In this document: positions 42,668 through 51,656 of the stretch, in pieces
How positions within the stretch are numbered: the stretch's first letter is position 1
Layout: every line of letters begins with the position of its first letter
DNA from: Saccharibacillus soli
GTDB lineage: Bacteria > Bacillota > Bacilli > Paenibacillales > Paenibacillaceae
Assembly (NCBI GenBank): GCA_002189105.1
Contig: NIOB01000006.1
Span: 558,001 to 622,000, forward strand
Length of the DNA: 64,000 nt
Reading direction: 5' to 3'
Position numbers and translations under genes: made by a program
The notes under the pieces: generated by a model
Database searches by the model: none
What the model was told of the DNA's origin: nothing
The model's input: the letters and a program-made list of their open reading frames with translations, nothing else

Positions 42668-43219
42668 GTGAGAACACAGATGAACGATCTGGAGTTGTTT
42701 GAAAATTACAAAACAACAGTCTATCGATACTGCTTGTATATGCTCAAGAACAAAGGGGATGCGGAAGACGTCTGTCAGGAGGTCTTCGTGAAGGCCATGC
42801 TGGCGGATCGAAGCGGTCTAAACAGCGAGAAAGCCTGGCTGCTGCGAATTGCGGCCAATGAATGTCATGGGCTGATGCGGCGGAGAATGAGAGGCAGGGA
42901 CAAGGAACAGAAGGCCTATCTGCGTTCGGCTCCGCTGGTTCATTCTCCGTCGGTGGAGAGTGGCTATGAACGACAGGAGAGGACTGCTGAATTTGGCCGG
43001 ATGCTTGAGTCCGTCAAGCCCAAGTTCCGCGAAGTGCTGCTGCTCTATTACATGGCGGATCTATCACTGGCCGAGGTAGCCGATCTATTGAAACTACCGC
43101 TTGGAACGGTCAAGTCACGCATCAATCGAGGATTAAAATCACTCAGGAAACTGAAGGAAGAGGAAGAAGGCCATGCGCCTGCGAAGAAAGGGAGGGACGT
43201 TCATGTCTCAAATTATTGA
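42668..43219 (+). CDS. ECF sigma factor, pair 2
   Basis: A 183-residue group 4 sigma factor. The GTG at 42668 gives a four-residue lead (MRTQ) matching that of pair 3 (MWNK); the ATG at 42680 is an alternative. Region 2: LFENYKTTVYRYCLYMLKNK and AEDVCQEVFVKAMLADRS. Region 4: VKPKFREVLLLYYMADLSLAE and LPLGTVKSRINRGLKSLRKL. Its last 17 nt overlap the anti-sigma gene. It is more similar to its neighbours than to the ECF sigma at 3246, as expected for tandem duplication. Confidence 0.92.
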   Translation: MRTQMNDLELFENYKTTVYRYCLYMLKNKGDAEDVCQEVFVKAMLADRSGLNSEKAWLLRIAANECHGLMRRRMRGRDKEQKAYLRSAPLVHSPSVESGYERQERTAEFGRMLESVKPKFREVLLLYYMADLSLAEVADLLKLPLGTVKSRINRGLKSLRKLKEEEEGHAPAKKGRDVHVSNY

Positions 43220-44987
43220 TACTGATCTGGAGAACCGCATCCGTGAAGTGGAAGATGGCAGCCCGGATTATGGAAAAATGCGCAAGCAGATCGTAATGGA
43301 GGTGGAGAAGCGCAGATCCGGTTGGAGAGAGACGCATCTGCCCGTACAAAATCGCTGGAGCCGCAAGGCGATCTATACCGCATCCGGAGCGCTTGCGTGT
43401 GCAGTGGTTGCCGGAGTGATCTTCTCGCAGCAGTCTTTTACAACGGAGAATACGAACCTGCCTAATGCAGCAGCATCTAACACGTCCCAGGCGGCCTACA
43501 GTTCACCAGCGGGTCAATCCCTGGATACTTCCTCGGTCGTACAGGGTGTGAAGCTGACGCTGGAGAACGCCATTCAAGGCCATTTTGCCGGAGTCGAGAC
43601 GGCGGCGGGAGCGCAGAAGGATCGATTGGCGCTGCAAATGAGCCTGAATGGATTGAGCGTGCCGGGAGCGGAGTACGCGGGATTCGCCTCAACCACATTG
43701 ACTGATCTGGAGAGCGGGAAGTCGCAGACATTGAGAGGACCTGGATTTGATCTGCGTCAGGGATTGCCTAGTGTCTATGACTCCCAGGTGTTTGACGGTG
43801 ACTGGACTCAAGCGGACGAGAAGCGCCGTTACCGTTTTGAGACGAGCGATCTATATACCGTAAAACGTCAGGATGTTCCGCTTCAGGGGACGATCCAGGC
43901 TCAGAAGGAATATCCGATTTCTTCACTGGCAGGAGCTTCAGTCAAGCTTCTGAATGCCCAGTGGGATGAGGGGCAGGGGCTGCTGACGTTGGACTACGAG
44001 CTGCAAGGGATCGATGCCCAGGCTGCGGCCGCCTATCCCGAATCGTTGTCAGCGGAAACGCAGAATTTGCTCCTGCTGCATGACGGAACGAAGACGATTG
44101 AACCTACATCCGGAACGGTCGAAGGCAATCATTTCAGCCGCAGCTATGAGCTGTATGGGATGGATGAATCGCAGCGGCAGTCGCTGACGATGAGTTACAG
44201 TTATGCCGAGACAGTGAAGAAGATTGCAGGCACCTGGAAAGTGGACTTTACTCTGGATGGATCGCAGGCTCAGGAGAAATCCGTGAAAGTCACTGCGCAA
44301 AATGCAGAGGAGATTCAGCAGAAGACGGGCTGGAAGCTGGGTCAGGCTGCGGTAGGCGCGTATGGGGTCTATCTGCCGATTGAGCGGGCGCCCGAAGATC
44401 GTAAGCTGCATGCTGGTGTGGTACTGGATTATGAAAAGGCAACCCTGCTGGCTCCGGGCTTTGAATCGACTCGCGCCGAACATTCCGGCAATCCGCTGCA
44501 GGAAGTCGAAGAAGGACAGACTGTTCCACAGCAGGAGTCCCTGTCTTTCCGCCTGATGAGCGAGGAACTGCGTGATTTCTCCCCCGGTCCGCTGTCGATC
44601 CAGCTTCAGAACGCCAGAGTTGTCCAGCAGGCGCCCGCAGATTTCCAGACGCTTCTGGCTTCTCCTTCGGCGCAGGAGCAGACCGTCGATGCTGTGCTGC
44701 CGGACGGCGGTGTGCTGCACTATCGGTATTCGCTGGAAGGTAGCGACCTCAAAGTGATTACCGAAACGGAAGGTTCGCTGCATATGGAGGAAGCTCCAAT
44801 CTTGCACGTAGACGGACATACGCTGACTGCGGATCAAGATTCCTCTTCCGAACTGTATCGCCCGCAAGGCGGTTACCGGGTCGATGTGTACAAGAATATC
44901 CCGCAGGGAGCTGAGCCGGAGATTACACCGGGGCTGTACAGTCGAATCGACTCGTCACGCGATACGGAGATTGTGCTGCGAAAATAA
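43203..44987 (+). CDS. DUF4179-type membrane anti-sigma protein, pair 2
   Basis: A 594-residue product from the ATG at 43203 with AAGGGAGG upstream. It shares the N-terminal motif DGSPDYGKMRKQIVMEVEKRR with its paralogues. The single span is IYTASGALACAVVAGVIFS. The outer part contains the conserved VKLTLENAIQGHFAG, RYRFETSDLYTVKRQDVPLQ and SYSYAETVKKIAGTWKVDFT segments. A Ser/Ala/Thr-rich linker just after the span replaces the shorter one of pair 1. Role as for pair 1. The terminator follows at 45067. Confidence 0.85.
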   Translation: MSQIIDTDLENRIREVEDGSPDYGKMRKQIVMEVEKRRSGWRETHLPVQNRWSRKAIYTASGALACAVVAGVIFSQQSFTTENTNLPNAAASNTSQAAYSSPAGQSLDTSSVVQGVKLTLENAIQGHFAGVETAAGAQKDRLALQMSLNGLSVPGAEYAGFASTTLTDLESGKSQTLRGPGFDLRQGLPSVYDSQVFDGDWTQADEKRRYRFETSDLYTVKRQDVPLQGTIQAQKEYPISSLAGASVKLLNAQWDEGQGLLTLDYELQGIDAQAAAAYPESLSAETQNLLLLHDGTKTIEPTSGTVEGNHFSRSYELYGMDESQRQSLTMSYSYAETVKKIAGTWKVDFTLDGSQAQEKSVKVTAQNAEEIQQKTGWKLGQAAVGAYGVYLPIERAPEDRKLHAGVVLDYEKATLLAPGFESTRAEHSGNPLQEVEEGQTVPQQESLSFRLMSEELRDFSPGPLSIQLQNARVVQQAPADFQTLLASPSAQEQTVDAVLPDGGVLHYRYSLEGSDLKVITETEGSLHMEEAPILHVDGHTLTADQDSSSELYRPQGGYRVDVYKNIPQGAEPEITPGLYSRIDSSRDTEIVLRK

Positions 44988-45066
44988 GGAAAACAGATCA
45001 GCATTTTGCCTAAATGAGCAAGGTACATGTTGGGCAAACGGATGGCTGATTCGCTTCAACCTATAC

Positions 45067-45108
45067 ACGTGTACGTCCTCGTAACAGGAGGCGTACACGT
45101 TTTTTTTT
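45067..45108 (+). terminator. Rho-independent terminator
   Basis: ACGTGTACG pairs with CGTACACGT, with TCCT/AGGA inside, followed by eight or more Ts. It ends pair 2. Confidence 0.92.
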
Positions 45109-45117
45109 GTATCAAAA

Positions 45118-45150
45118 GCGAACTGTTGATTAACGCTGCCAGTCTCTATA
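45118..45150 (+). promoter_or_regulatory. Candidate ECF promoter, sigma pair 3
   Basis: GCGAACT, 18 nt, TCTCTATA. The layout matches pairs 1 and 2. It lies just after the terminator of pair 2 and 31 nt before the start codon. Confidence 0.58.
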
Positions 45151-45180
45151 CACAGAAGGATCATTACAGAGGGGCGAGGG

Positions 45181-45726
45181 ATGTGGAACAAGATGGATGA
45201 CAAGCTGCTATTTCAGACCTACAAAGAAGACGTCTACCGATACTGTCTATATATGCTGCGAAGTCAGACCGATGCAGAGGATATTTCGCAGGAAGTTTTT
45301 GTGAAAGCAATGTTGGCGGATCGAAGCAAAGTTGAACATATCAAAGCCTGGCTCATGCGTATTGCCTACAACGAATGTCATTCCCTGGCACAGCGCCGTA
45401 CGAACGGGAATCGCAAAGAGCAAAAGGCGTTTGCAATCCAACTGCCGCTCAAGCCTTCACCATCGGTGGAGAAAGATTATGAACGCGCAGAGACCGCAGA
45501 TGAATTCGGCAAACTGCTGAATCGACTAAAGCCCAAGGTGAAGGAAGCGCTGCTGCTCTATTACATGGCGGATCTTACCGCTGCGGAGACGGCTGAAGCC
45601 TTGGGGATTCCACTGGGGACGGCAAAGTCGAGGATTAATCGAGGGCTGAAAATGCTCAGGAAGCTGTATGAGAAAACACCAGAAGCAGTAGAGGAAGGGA
45701 GTGAGCGTCATGTCTCAAATTGCTAA
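45181..45726 (+). CDS. ECF sigma factor, pair 3
   Basis: A 181-residue group 4 sigma factor from an ATG with GAGGGG upstream. Region 2: LFQTYKEDVYRYCLYMLRSQ and AEDISQEVFVKAMLADRS. Region 4: LKPKVKEALLLYYMADLTAAE and IPLGTAKSRINRGLKMLRKL. It has the same 17-nt overlap with its anti-sigma gene. The near identity of region 2.4 and 4.2 segments across the three factors suggests overlapping promoter recognition. Confidence 0.92.
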   Translation: MWNKMDDKLLFQTYKEDVYRYCLYMLRSQTDAEDISQEVFVKAMLADRSKVEHIKAWLMRIAYNECHSLAQRRTNGNRKEQKAFAIQLPLKPSPSVEKDYERAETADEFGKLLNRLKPKVKEALLLYYMADLTAAETAEALGIPLGTAKSRINRGLKMLRKLYEKTPEAVEEGSERHVSNC

Positions 45727-47476
45727 TCAACAGGTCGCAGAGCGGCTTCGCAGCCTGCCCGATGGCAGCCCGGATTACGATAAAATGTGGAACCGAATCT
45801 GCCTGGAAGTGGAACGCCGCCGTTCGGGATGGAATGAGCAGACAGGCGTTGCCGAGCATCAGACGTCCGCTTCGTCCGTTCGCCGCTGGATGATGGCCGC
45901 TTCTGCGGCTGCGGTACTGGCGATCGCCGGAGGAACCACTGCTTATTTCATGCACAATCTGAACAACGAAGCTGTGGCTCCCGCGGCTCCTGCCGGTCAG
46001 CAAATCGAAGCTTCTGCCCAAGTGGGCGAGGTCAAATTAACCCTTCGCAATGCGGTGATCGGCCGGAGGTTCTTCGATGAAGAGGATCGGTTGGCTCTGC
46101 AGCTGAATCTATCGGGACTGAATAACCGGCCTTTTGATTATGCAGCATTCCGAAAAGGGACATTAACGGATCTGGACAGCGGCCAGAATATTTCGTTAAC
46201 CAGCATGGGGTTTGACGCACGTAAAGGAATAGACAATCTCAATGTGACCCAATACGTCCAGGACAATCTGCCCGCTGCCGGGGAGAAGCGTCATTATCGC
46301 CTTGTGATGAATGACCTGTATCTGACGGGGAGATCCGAAGTTCCCCTGAACGGCGAGATCAAACAAGGCCAGACCTACAACGTGCTGCCTGAGCAGAATC
46401 TAAAGATCAAGTTAACTTCCTATGAGTGGTTGTCCAATCAAACGAAGCTGAATGTGGCGTATCAAGCGATGGGGACTGAACCGCTGCCCCAGGATTATGA
46501 TCCGGCTGGAGGCTATGAAGGCAGCAGCTATTTGACGCTGAAGAATGGAGATCAGACGATTCCACTTTCCTCATCCATGGCTGACGATCAGGGCAAATTA
46601 GAGTCATTCATGCTCCAGGATCTGAAGCTGACCGAGCAGGAAAGGAAGAATCTGAGATTGGTATACAGTTACGCGGAAACGGTAGACAAGATTGAAGGAG
46701 AATGGACGATCGACTTTACCGTGGAAGCTTCCAAGGCAGCGACGCAGACCTACTCGATCTCCCTCAACGATCAGCAGGCCTTTGAGGATCGGACAGCTAT
46801 GAAGATTTCGCCGATGAAAGTAAGTCCATTCGGTGTAGAGATCCCAATCGTTCGTCAGCATCCGAATTCTACCTGGGAAAACGGGCAGTTCTTGTATTAT
46901 GGGAAAATGACCCTTGAAGGTGACGGCATCCAGGCAATGGGTATTCAGCGGCCGCTTCCGACCAATAAGGAGGCGCGGGATAGACTGCTGACCAGTCCTT
47001 CGCAGCTGATTTACTTCGAGCTGGGAGACGATCAGATTCAGGACTTGAGCGGACAGCCGCTGACATTAAAGCTGCGGGATGCGATGTTGTATCACAAGTA
47101 TCCGGAAGTCTGGACACCGATTTCCGCACCTCAGGCGAAAGCTGGAGATCACACGAAAGATACCATGCCCGATGGCAGTGTGATGGACTATCAAGTCACG
47201 CGAATAGGGGAAGACGACGTACAGGTTCAAGTGCGGGGGCAAGGCCAATTTGAATTAATCAGCGGCATGCTTCTTCAAGTAGACGGTCGCTCCTATAAGC
47301 CCAATGCTGAGCGTTCGGAGATTGCCGAAGAAGGAGATCGCGTTATCTTTACAGAGGTGTTTGAAAACGTGCCGCAGGGCAGCAACTTCTCGATTAATCC
47401 GGGTGCCTACGGCGTTCATGATCCTTCACGGGATCTGAATATGGAGCTTCAGGCAGGAGAAACTCCGAAGTCTTAG
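45710..47476 (+). CDS. DUF4179-type membrane anti-sigma protein, pair 3
   Basis: A 588-residue product from the ATG at 45710 (GGAAGGGAGTG upstream). N-terminal motif DGSPDYDKMWNRICLEVERR; one span (WMMAASAAAVLAIAGGTTAYF); then the extracytoplasmic DUF4179-like region (VKLTLRNAVIGRRF, RYRLVMNDLYLTGRSEVPLN, YSYAETVDKIEGEWTIDFT). Unlike pair 1 it carries GRRFFDEE in the first conserved loop, where the others have Gly/Lys/Val. It is expected to hold the pair 3 sigma factor. A terminator follows at 47517. Confidence 0.85.
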   Translation: MSQIANQQVAERLRSLPDGSPDYDKMWNRICLEVERRRSGWNEQTGVAEHQTSASSVRRWMMAASAAAVLAIAGGTTAYFMHNLNNEAVAPAAPAGQQIEASAQVGEVKLTLRNAVIGRRFFDEEDRLALQLNLSGLNNRPFDYAAFRKGTLTDLDSGQNISLTSMGFDARKGIDNLNVTQYVQDNLPAAGEKRHYRLVMNDLYLTGRSEVPLNGEIKQGQTYNVLPEQNLKIKLTSYEWLSNQTKLNVAYQAMGTEPLPQDYDPAGGYEGSSYLTLKNGDQTIPLSSSMADDQGKLESFMLQDLKLTEQERKNLRLVYSYAETVDKIEGEWTIDFTVEASKAATQTYSISLNDQQAFEDRTAMKISPMKVSPFGVEIPIVRQHPNSTWENGQFLYYGKMTLEGDGIQAMGIQRPLPTNKEARDRLLTSPSQLIYFELGDDQIQDLSGQPLTLKLRDAMLYHKYPEVWTPISAPQAKAGDHTKDTMPDGSVMDYQVTRIGEDDVQVQVRGQGQFELISGMLLQVDGRSYKPNAERSEIAEEGDRVIFTEVFENVPQGSNFSINPGAYGVHDPSRDLNMELQAGETPKS

Positions 47477-47516
47477 GGGATGAATTCATTTCATTAAAAG
47501 ACAAATGGCAAAAAGA

Positions 47517-47546
47517 AAGGGAGAACCTCTTGGGTTCTCCTTTTTC
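47517..47546 (+). terminator. Rho-independent terminator
   Basis: AGGGAGAACC pairs with GGTTCTCCT around a short loop, followed by TTTTTCG. It closes the three-pair region. Confidence 0.85.
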
Positions 47547-47627
47547 GATTGCTGTTTTTTTGTTTTGCGCAGAATTCAATAGTCTTCTGAATCAGGACTT
47601 CTTAAAGATTCAGGCCAAGACAAGCCA

Positions 47628-48926
47628 TCACCTCTCCGCCCCATTCGCCGTTGTCCATTGCTTCAACGTTCTATCTGGAGGCAGCAGAAAAGTGAATACG
47701 CCCAGCAGCGGCAGATAGCTGCAAAACCGCATGACGGCCGCCACGCCAGCAGCGTCCATCCAATTGCCCAATACCAGTCCACCCAACCCGCCCATGCCGA
47801 AGGCGAGACCTGTGACCAGACCGGACACGGCTCCCACGTGTCCGGGGATCAACATCTGGGCGTAGACGACGGACACGGAGAAGCTCGACAGCAGGATCAA
47901 GCCGATGGCTGCCAGCAAAATACCGGTCCACATGAGATTCGCGTACGGCAGGATCAGCGTCAGCGGCGCGGCAAAAATCATCGAACCAAACAAGACATTG
48001 CGTTTGCCGAATCGGTCAGCCAGTGGGCCGCCCAGGAAGGTTCCTACCGCACCTGCGGCAAGAAACACGAAGACGTAGAGCTGTGCATCGGCAATGCTCA
48101 CCGCGAATACATCACGCAGATAGAAGGCGTAGTAGCTGCCCACCGACGTTACGTACCAGGATCGAACGAACACGAGCAATAATAACAAACTCATGGCTCT
48201 GACGATCTTGCGGCGGATGGCCGGGTCTACGACTGTGCGGGCGACCGCTTTTTGCGTTTGAGCGGCTGCGCGAAGTGTACGTCCATACCAACGCGCGATA
48301 AAGAGCTGAACGATGATCCCGAGCGCGGCAATCCCGGTAAACCAGATTGCACCGAATTGGCCCAGAGGAATGAAGATCAGCCGCGTTAGCAGTGGAGCCA
48401 GCGACTGTCCGGCGTTGCCGCCCACCTGGAAGATAGACTGCGCCAATCCGCGCCGGGAACCTGCGGCCATATGCGACACGCGCGAACCTTCCGGGTGAAA
48501 AGCCGCAGAGCCGAGACCCACGAAGATAACCGCTAGGATGACGGCTGCATAACTCGGCGCATAGGCAAGCAGCAGCATGCCGGTCAGCGTAGAAGTCATC
48601 GCCAGCGGCAGCAGCGCAGGTGTCGGGCGCTTGTCTGCGAACAGACCGATCACCGGCTGCATGATCGAAGCCGTAAAGTTGATCGCAAACAAAATCCAGC
48701 CCAGCTGTCCATAACTGAGCTGCATCGAATCCTGCAAGATCGGCATGATCGCGGGGATTACCGATTGCATCGAATCATTAAACAGATGCACCAGACCGAT
48801 AGCGAACAAGATTCCATAGACCGTGCCTTTCACTTGACGATCCGGCGCCGGAAGATTAGAGGCTGCCGCCTGCGGGTTTGCGCTCTGCGCGGAGTAGTCG
48901 GCTTTCTTTTCTGGCTTTACAAGCAT
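47628..48926 (-). CDS. MFS transporter, fosmidomycin-resistance (Fsr) family
   Basis: A 432-residue, 12-span major facilitator. The start is placed at the ATG at 48924-48926, behind GGGAGGTG; another ATG at 48942-48944 overlaps that site. The Fsr-type signature AAFHPEGSRVSHMAAGSRRG, then LAQSIFQVGGNAGQSLAPLL, is well preserved, as is LVHLFNDSMQSVIPAIMPIL in the first span. Fsr proteins export fosmidomycin or related small anions at the cytoplasmic membrane. The physiological substrate is unknown. It is transcribed toward the sigma pairs and is monocistronic. Confidence 0.88.
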   Translation of the reverse strand: MLVKPEKKADYSAQSANPQAAASNLPAPDRQVKGTVYGILFAIGLVHLFNDSMQSVIPAIMPILQDSMQLSYGQLGWILFAINFTASIMQPVIGLFADKRPTPALLPLAMTSTLTGMLLLAYAPSYAAVILAVIFVGLGSAAFHPEGSRVSHMAAGSRRGLAQSIFQVGGNAGQSLAPLLTRLIFIPLGQFGAIWFTGIAALGIIVQLFIARWYGRTLRAAAQTQKAVARTVVDPAIRRKIVRAMSLLLLLVFVRSWYVTSVGSYYAFYLRDVFAVSIADAQLYVFVFLAAGAVGTFLGGPLADRFGKRNVLFGSMIFAAPLTLILPYANLMWTGILLAAIGLILLSSFSVSVVYAQMLIPGHVGAVSGLVTGLAFGMGGLGGLVLGNWMDAAGVAAVMRFCSYLPLLGVFTFLLPPDRTLKQWTTANGAER

Positions 48927-49069
48927 AGCGGGCACACCTCCCATGATGCAGAATGTGTACCATTTTAGGGCAAGGCTGTCTATCCGGCAAGGGGGCGTTC
49001 TTGGAAGCAGTCCGGCTTTTCCGATATTCTGCTCTCAGTCATCCCTTCCTTCGCCCTCTTCCGACAAAG

Positions 49070-49099
49070 CAAAAAGCCCTGGCTATTGCGCCAGAGCTT
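49070..49099 (-). terminator. Rho-independent terminator of the rhodanese gene
   Basis: On the minus strand AGCTCTGGC pairs with GCCAGGGCT around six bases, followed by TTTTTGC. Confidence 0.75.
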
Positions 49100-49183
49100 C
49101 TGCCTTTCATACGAATTGTTCTTGTCGCAAAGATCGAGACAAGAGGGGAGTCCAAGCTTATCTGAAGCAAGTACGAGCAGGAG

Positions 49184-49579
49184 TTACGCTTCTTCGACCT
49201 CGAACCCGGCCTGTTTCCAGGCAGCGGTGCCGCCATCAATGAACGCAACGTCCGTGAAGCCCATCAGCTTCAGGGCATAGGCGCCCAGAGCCGCTTGACC
49301 ACCAGCACCGCAGGTTACGAGAATCGGGCGGCTGCGGTCAGCCAGACGCTCATCGCGCAGTTCTGCCGGAACGCCCAGATCGGCGCGGATTGGCAGCATG
49401 CCCAGCGAGATGTTGGCACTGCTTGGGATTAGTCCACAGGCTCCAGCGTCTTTGGCATCCTGTACGTCGATGATGAACGTATCCGGATTATTTTTAATTT
49501 TTTCACGAGCTTCCTGCGAAGAGACGGCAGGTACATTGTTTCGTGCTTGAGTCACCATGTCCGTAAATGTCAAAGCCAT
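49184..49579 (-). CDS. Rhodanese-like domain protein
   Basis: A 131-residue single-domain rhodanese from the ATG at 49577-49579 (CAAGGAGG upstream). FIIDVQDAKDAGACGLIPSS and the C-terminal FIDGGTAAWKQAGF are typical. The active-site loop is TCGAGGQAA, so the catalytic cysteine is present, but Gln stands where sulfurtransferases usually have Arg. The substrate may therefore differ from thiosulfate. It is cytosolic and lies between the Fsr gene and the que operon, with its own terminator. Confidence 0.87.
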   Translation of the reverse strand: MALTFTDMVTQARNNVPAVSSQEAREKIKNNPDTFIIDVQDAKDAGACGLIPSSANISLGMLPIRADLGVPAELRDERLADRSRPILVTCGAGGQAALGAYALKLMGFTDVAFIDGGTAAWKQAGFEVEEA

Positions 49580-49685
49580 TGAGAGTCGTCCTCCTTGAGA
49601 TTGAAGTCGTTTCGTTAGTCTTTTACCCAAAGGTCAGGAAATCCAAAGCTTGGGGTATCAAGTTTTGCCAAATCTTATTTTACAC

Positions 49686-49729
49686 AAAAAAGAACCTGCC
49701 TGCCAGAAAAAAATCCGGCGAAGCAGGTT
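49686..49729 (-). terminator. Rho-independent terminator of the que operon
   Basis: On the minus strand AACCTGC pairs with GCAGGTT across a 20-nt interior, followed by CTTTTTTG. It lies 60 nt after the queF stop. Confidence 0.75.
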
Positions 49730-49788
49730 GGGAATCAGAACAGGGTTGCTGATGAGTTTGTAGGGTAGGTTCTTGCTGCCGTATTTTC

Positions 49789-50286
49789 TTAACGATTATC
49801 TACTTTTTCGGGGTACAGATCGTGATTCATGAGACGGTTGAATGCCATCTCTTCGTATTTGGTGCCCGGCTTGCCGTAATTGGTATAGGGGTCGATCGAG
49901 ATGCCGCCGCGCGGCGTGAATTTGCCCCAGACTTCGATATAACGCGGGTCCATGAGTTTGATGAGATCATTCATGATGATGTTCATGCAGTCCTCATGGA
50001 AGTCTCCGTGATTGCGGAAGCTGAACAGATACAATTTGAGCGATTTGCTCTCAACCATCTTCACGTCCGGGATATAACTGATATAGATCGTGGCAAAGTC
50101 GGGCTGACCCGTGATCGGGCACAGACTGGTGAATTCCGGACAGTTAAACTTGACAAAATAATCGCGGTACGCGTGCTTGTTATCAAACGACTCCAGAATC
50201 CCCGGGTCATATTCAAATGTATACGTTGTTCCCTGGTTGCCCAGCAGGGTGAGGTCTTGCAGGCCGTCTTGACGGGAATGGCTCAT
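49789..50286 (-). CDS. queF: NADPH-dependent 7-cyano-7-deazaguanine reductase QueF
   Basis: A 165-residue unimodular (YkvM-type) T-fold enzyme. It has the QueF motif region [20 protein letters not shown] and the catalytic cysteine in [14 protein letters not shown], with SFRNHG binding NADPH. It reduces the nitrile preQ0 to the amine preQ1, the last soluble step before tRNA insertion. It is the fourth gene of the queC-D-E-F operon under the preQ1 riboswitch and is separated from queE by 111 bp. Ribosome site AAGGAGAC precedes the ATG. Confidence 0.96.
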   Translation of the reverse strand: MSHSRQDGLQDLTLLGNQGTTYTFEYDPGILESFDNKHAYRDYFVKFNCPEFTSLCPITGQPDFATIYISYIPDVKMVESKSLKLYLFSFRNHGDFHEDCMNIIMNDLIKLMDPRYIEVWGKFTPRGGISIDPYTNYGKPGTKYEEMAFNRLMNHDLYPEKVDNR

Positions 50287-50397
50287 GGGTAAGTCTCCTT
50301 CGATGTCAAAAATGGTGTCTCAAAATGATGAAGATTAAAAGAGAAAGTAAGCCTGCGATTCGGAAAAACTCGCCATTATCAAGCATGGAGCGTGTTC

Positions 50398-51150
50398 TTA
50401 TACCCCGCGTTTGTTGCCCCAGACCAGCGTATGCAGCTGCGGCAGCGCGCGGGCGTCCTTGAGATCCGGCAGTGCGGACAGACGGTCGATCAGCCATTCG
50501 TAACGTCTCAGCAGGGAAGCGACATGATCGTCCGAATCATGGGCTACCTGAGGATTGCCCGTTTGCAGAATGAACGGGATGCTCGGATAACGTTGGTGCA
50601 CAGCGCGCGCGTAGGTCAGATCCTCCTCGTCAAAGACGACAATCTTGAGGCAAAGCTCACGCCGCCCCGGAGCTTCGGTCAAGCGCAGGATGATGGAATC
50701 CAGGATGTCGAAATCCGTGTCCATGCCCGAACTTGGGGGCTTGGGCGATAAGGTCACTTCATCGATTCGCACCAACCAATCCTGCCAGCGTGAACCCTGG
50801 GTTTCTACAGCTACACGAATACCGTGTTCGCGCAGCTTCTGCACCAGCCAGGACAGCTGGGGGAGCAGCAGCGGGTTGCCGCCTGAGATGGTCACATGGT
50901 CGAAGGTGTCGCCGCCAAGCTTGAACAGCTCCGAGACAATCTCCTCCGCTGACAGCATGCGAATCTCGTCCTTGGCGCTGCCGTCCCAGGTGAACTTGGA
51001 ATCGCACCAGGAACATCGGTAATCGCAGCCTGCCGTACGCACGAACATCGTCTTGCGTCCAATGGCCATGCCCTCTCCCTGAATCGTAGGCCCGAAGATT
51101 TCGAGGACAGGAATCGGCCGTTCGGCGCTTCTTGGAGTAGAAGGGCTCAT
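50398..51150 (-). CDS. queE: 7-carboxy-7-deazaguanine synthase QueE
   Basis: A 250-residue radical SAM enzyme. The ATG at 51148-51150 overlaps the queD stop as ATGA; an ATG four codons upstream is possible. It has VLEIFGPTIQGEG at the N-terminus, then the cluster motif CDYRCSWCD (CxxxCxxC) and ISGGNPLLLP for SAM binding. It converts 6-carboxy-tetrahydropterin to 7-carboxy-7-deazaguanine. The length (about 250) fits the larger Gram-positive form. Confidence 0.95.
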   Translation of the reverse strand: MSPSTPRSAERPIPVLEIFGPTIQGEGMAIGRKTMFVRTAGCDYRCSWCDSKFTWDGSAKDEIRMLSAEEIVSELFKLGGDTFDHVTISGGNPLLLPQLSWLVQKLREHGIRVAVETQGSRWQDWLVRIDEVTLSPKPPSSGMDTDFDILDSIILRLTEAPGRRELCLKIVVFDEEDLTYARAVHQRYPSIPFILQTGNPQVAHDSDDHVASLLRRYEWLIDRLSALPDLKDARALPQLHTLVWGNKRGV

Positions 51151-51656
51151 GCTTCCATCCACTCCCGTCTGGCTTCGGCATAGGAGGTAGGGGTCTCGAA
51201 CAGACGAACAAACTCCGTACGTGCTTCAAGGGCAGCGTGCGGCTCCGAACGCAGGGCGTGCTCCATTTGTTCATAGATCCAGACCACCATATTTTCTGCC
51301 GTGGTGTTCATCAGCGGCAGTGTCTCGTTCAGATAGCGGTGATCGAGATACGTTTCAATCTGCTCTTTCCAGATCTGCTTGATCTCGCCAAAATCGACTG
51401 CGATTCCATTGGCTGCGGGCACAGCGGAGATGCCGAAGACCACTTCGTACGTGTGTCCATGCAGATTTTTGCATTTGCCTTCGTAGTCATGCAGATGGTG
51501 CGCAGCATCGAAGGTGAACGACTTGCTGACCATGACGCGCTTGCGATGATAGCGAAGCTGCTCTCCTGTGATGTCCTGCCCGAAGACTTGAAGCTGCTGC
51601 ACAATATGAAAAGGACCCGGCGAACGTTGAGCGTGGGAAGGTTCGTTTCTGCTCAT
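51147..51656 (-). CDS. queD: 6-carboxy-5,6,7,8-tetrahydropterin synthase QueD
   Basis: A 169-residue T-fold enzyme. The ATG at 51654-51656 forms an ATGA overlap with the queC stop and has GGAAGG 7 nt upstream. Zinc ligands are seen in [16 protein letters not shown] and NLHGHTYEV, with the catalytic cysteine in KCKNLHGH. The first 40 or so residues, before [15 protein letters not shown], are an extension compared with short QueD proteins. It makes 6-carboxy-tetrahydropterin from dihydroneopterin triphosphate. Confidence 0.95.
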   Translation of the reverse strand: MSRNEPSHAQRSPGPFHIVQQLQVFGQDITGEQLRYHRKRVMVSKSFTFDAAHHLHDYEGKCKNLHGHTYEVVFGISAVPAANGIAVDFGEIKQIWKEQIETYLDHRYLNETLPLMNTTAENMVVWIYEQMEHALRSEPHAALEARTEFVRLFETPTSYAEARREWMEA

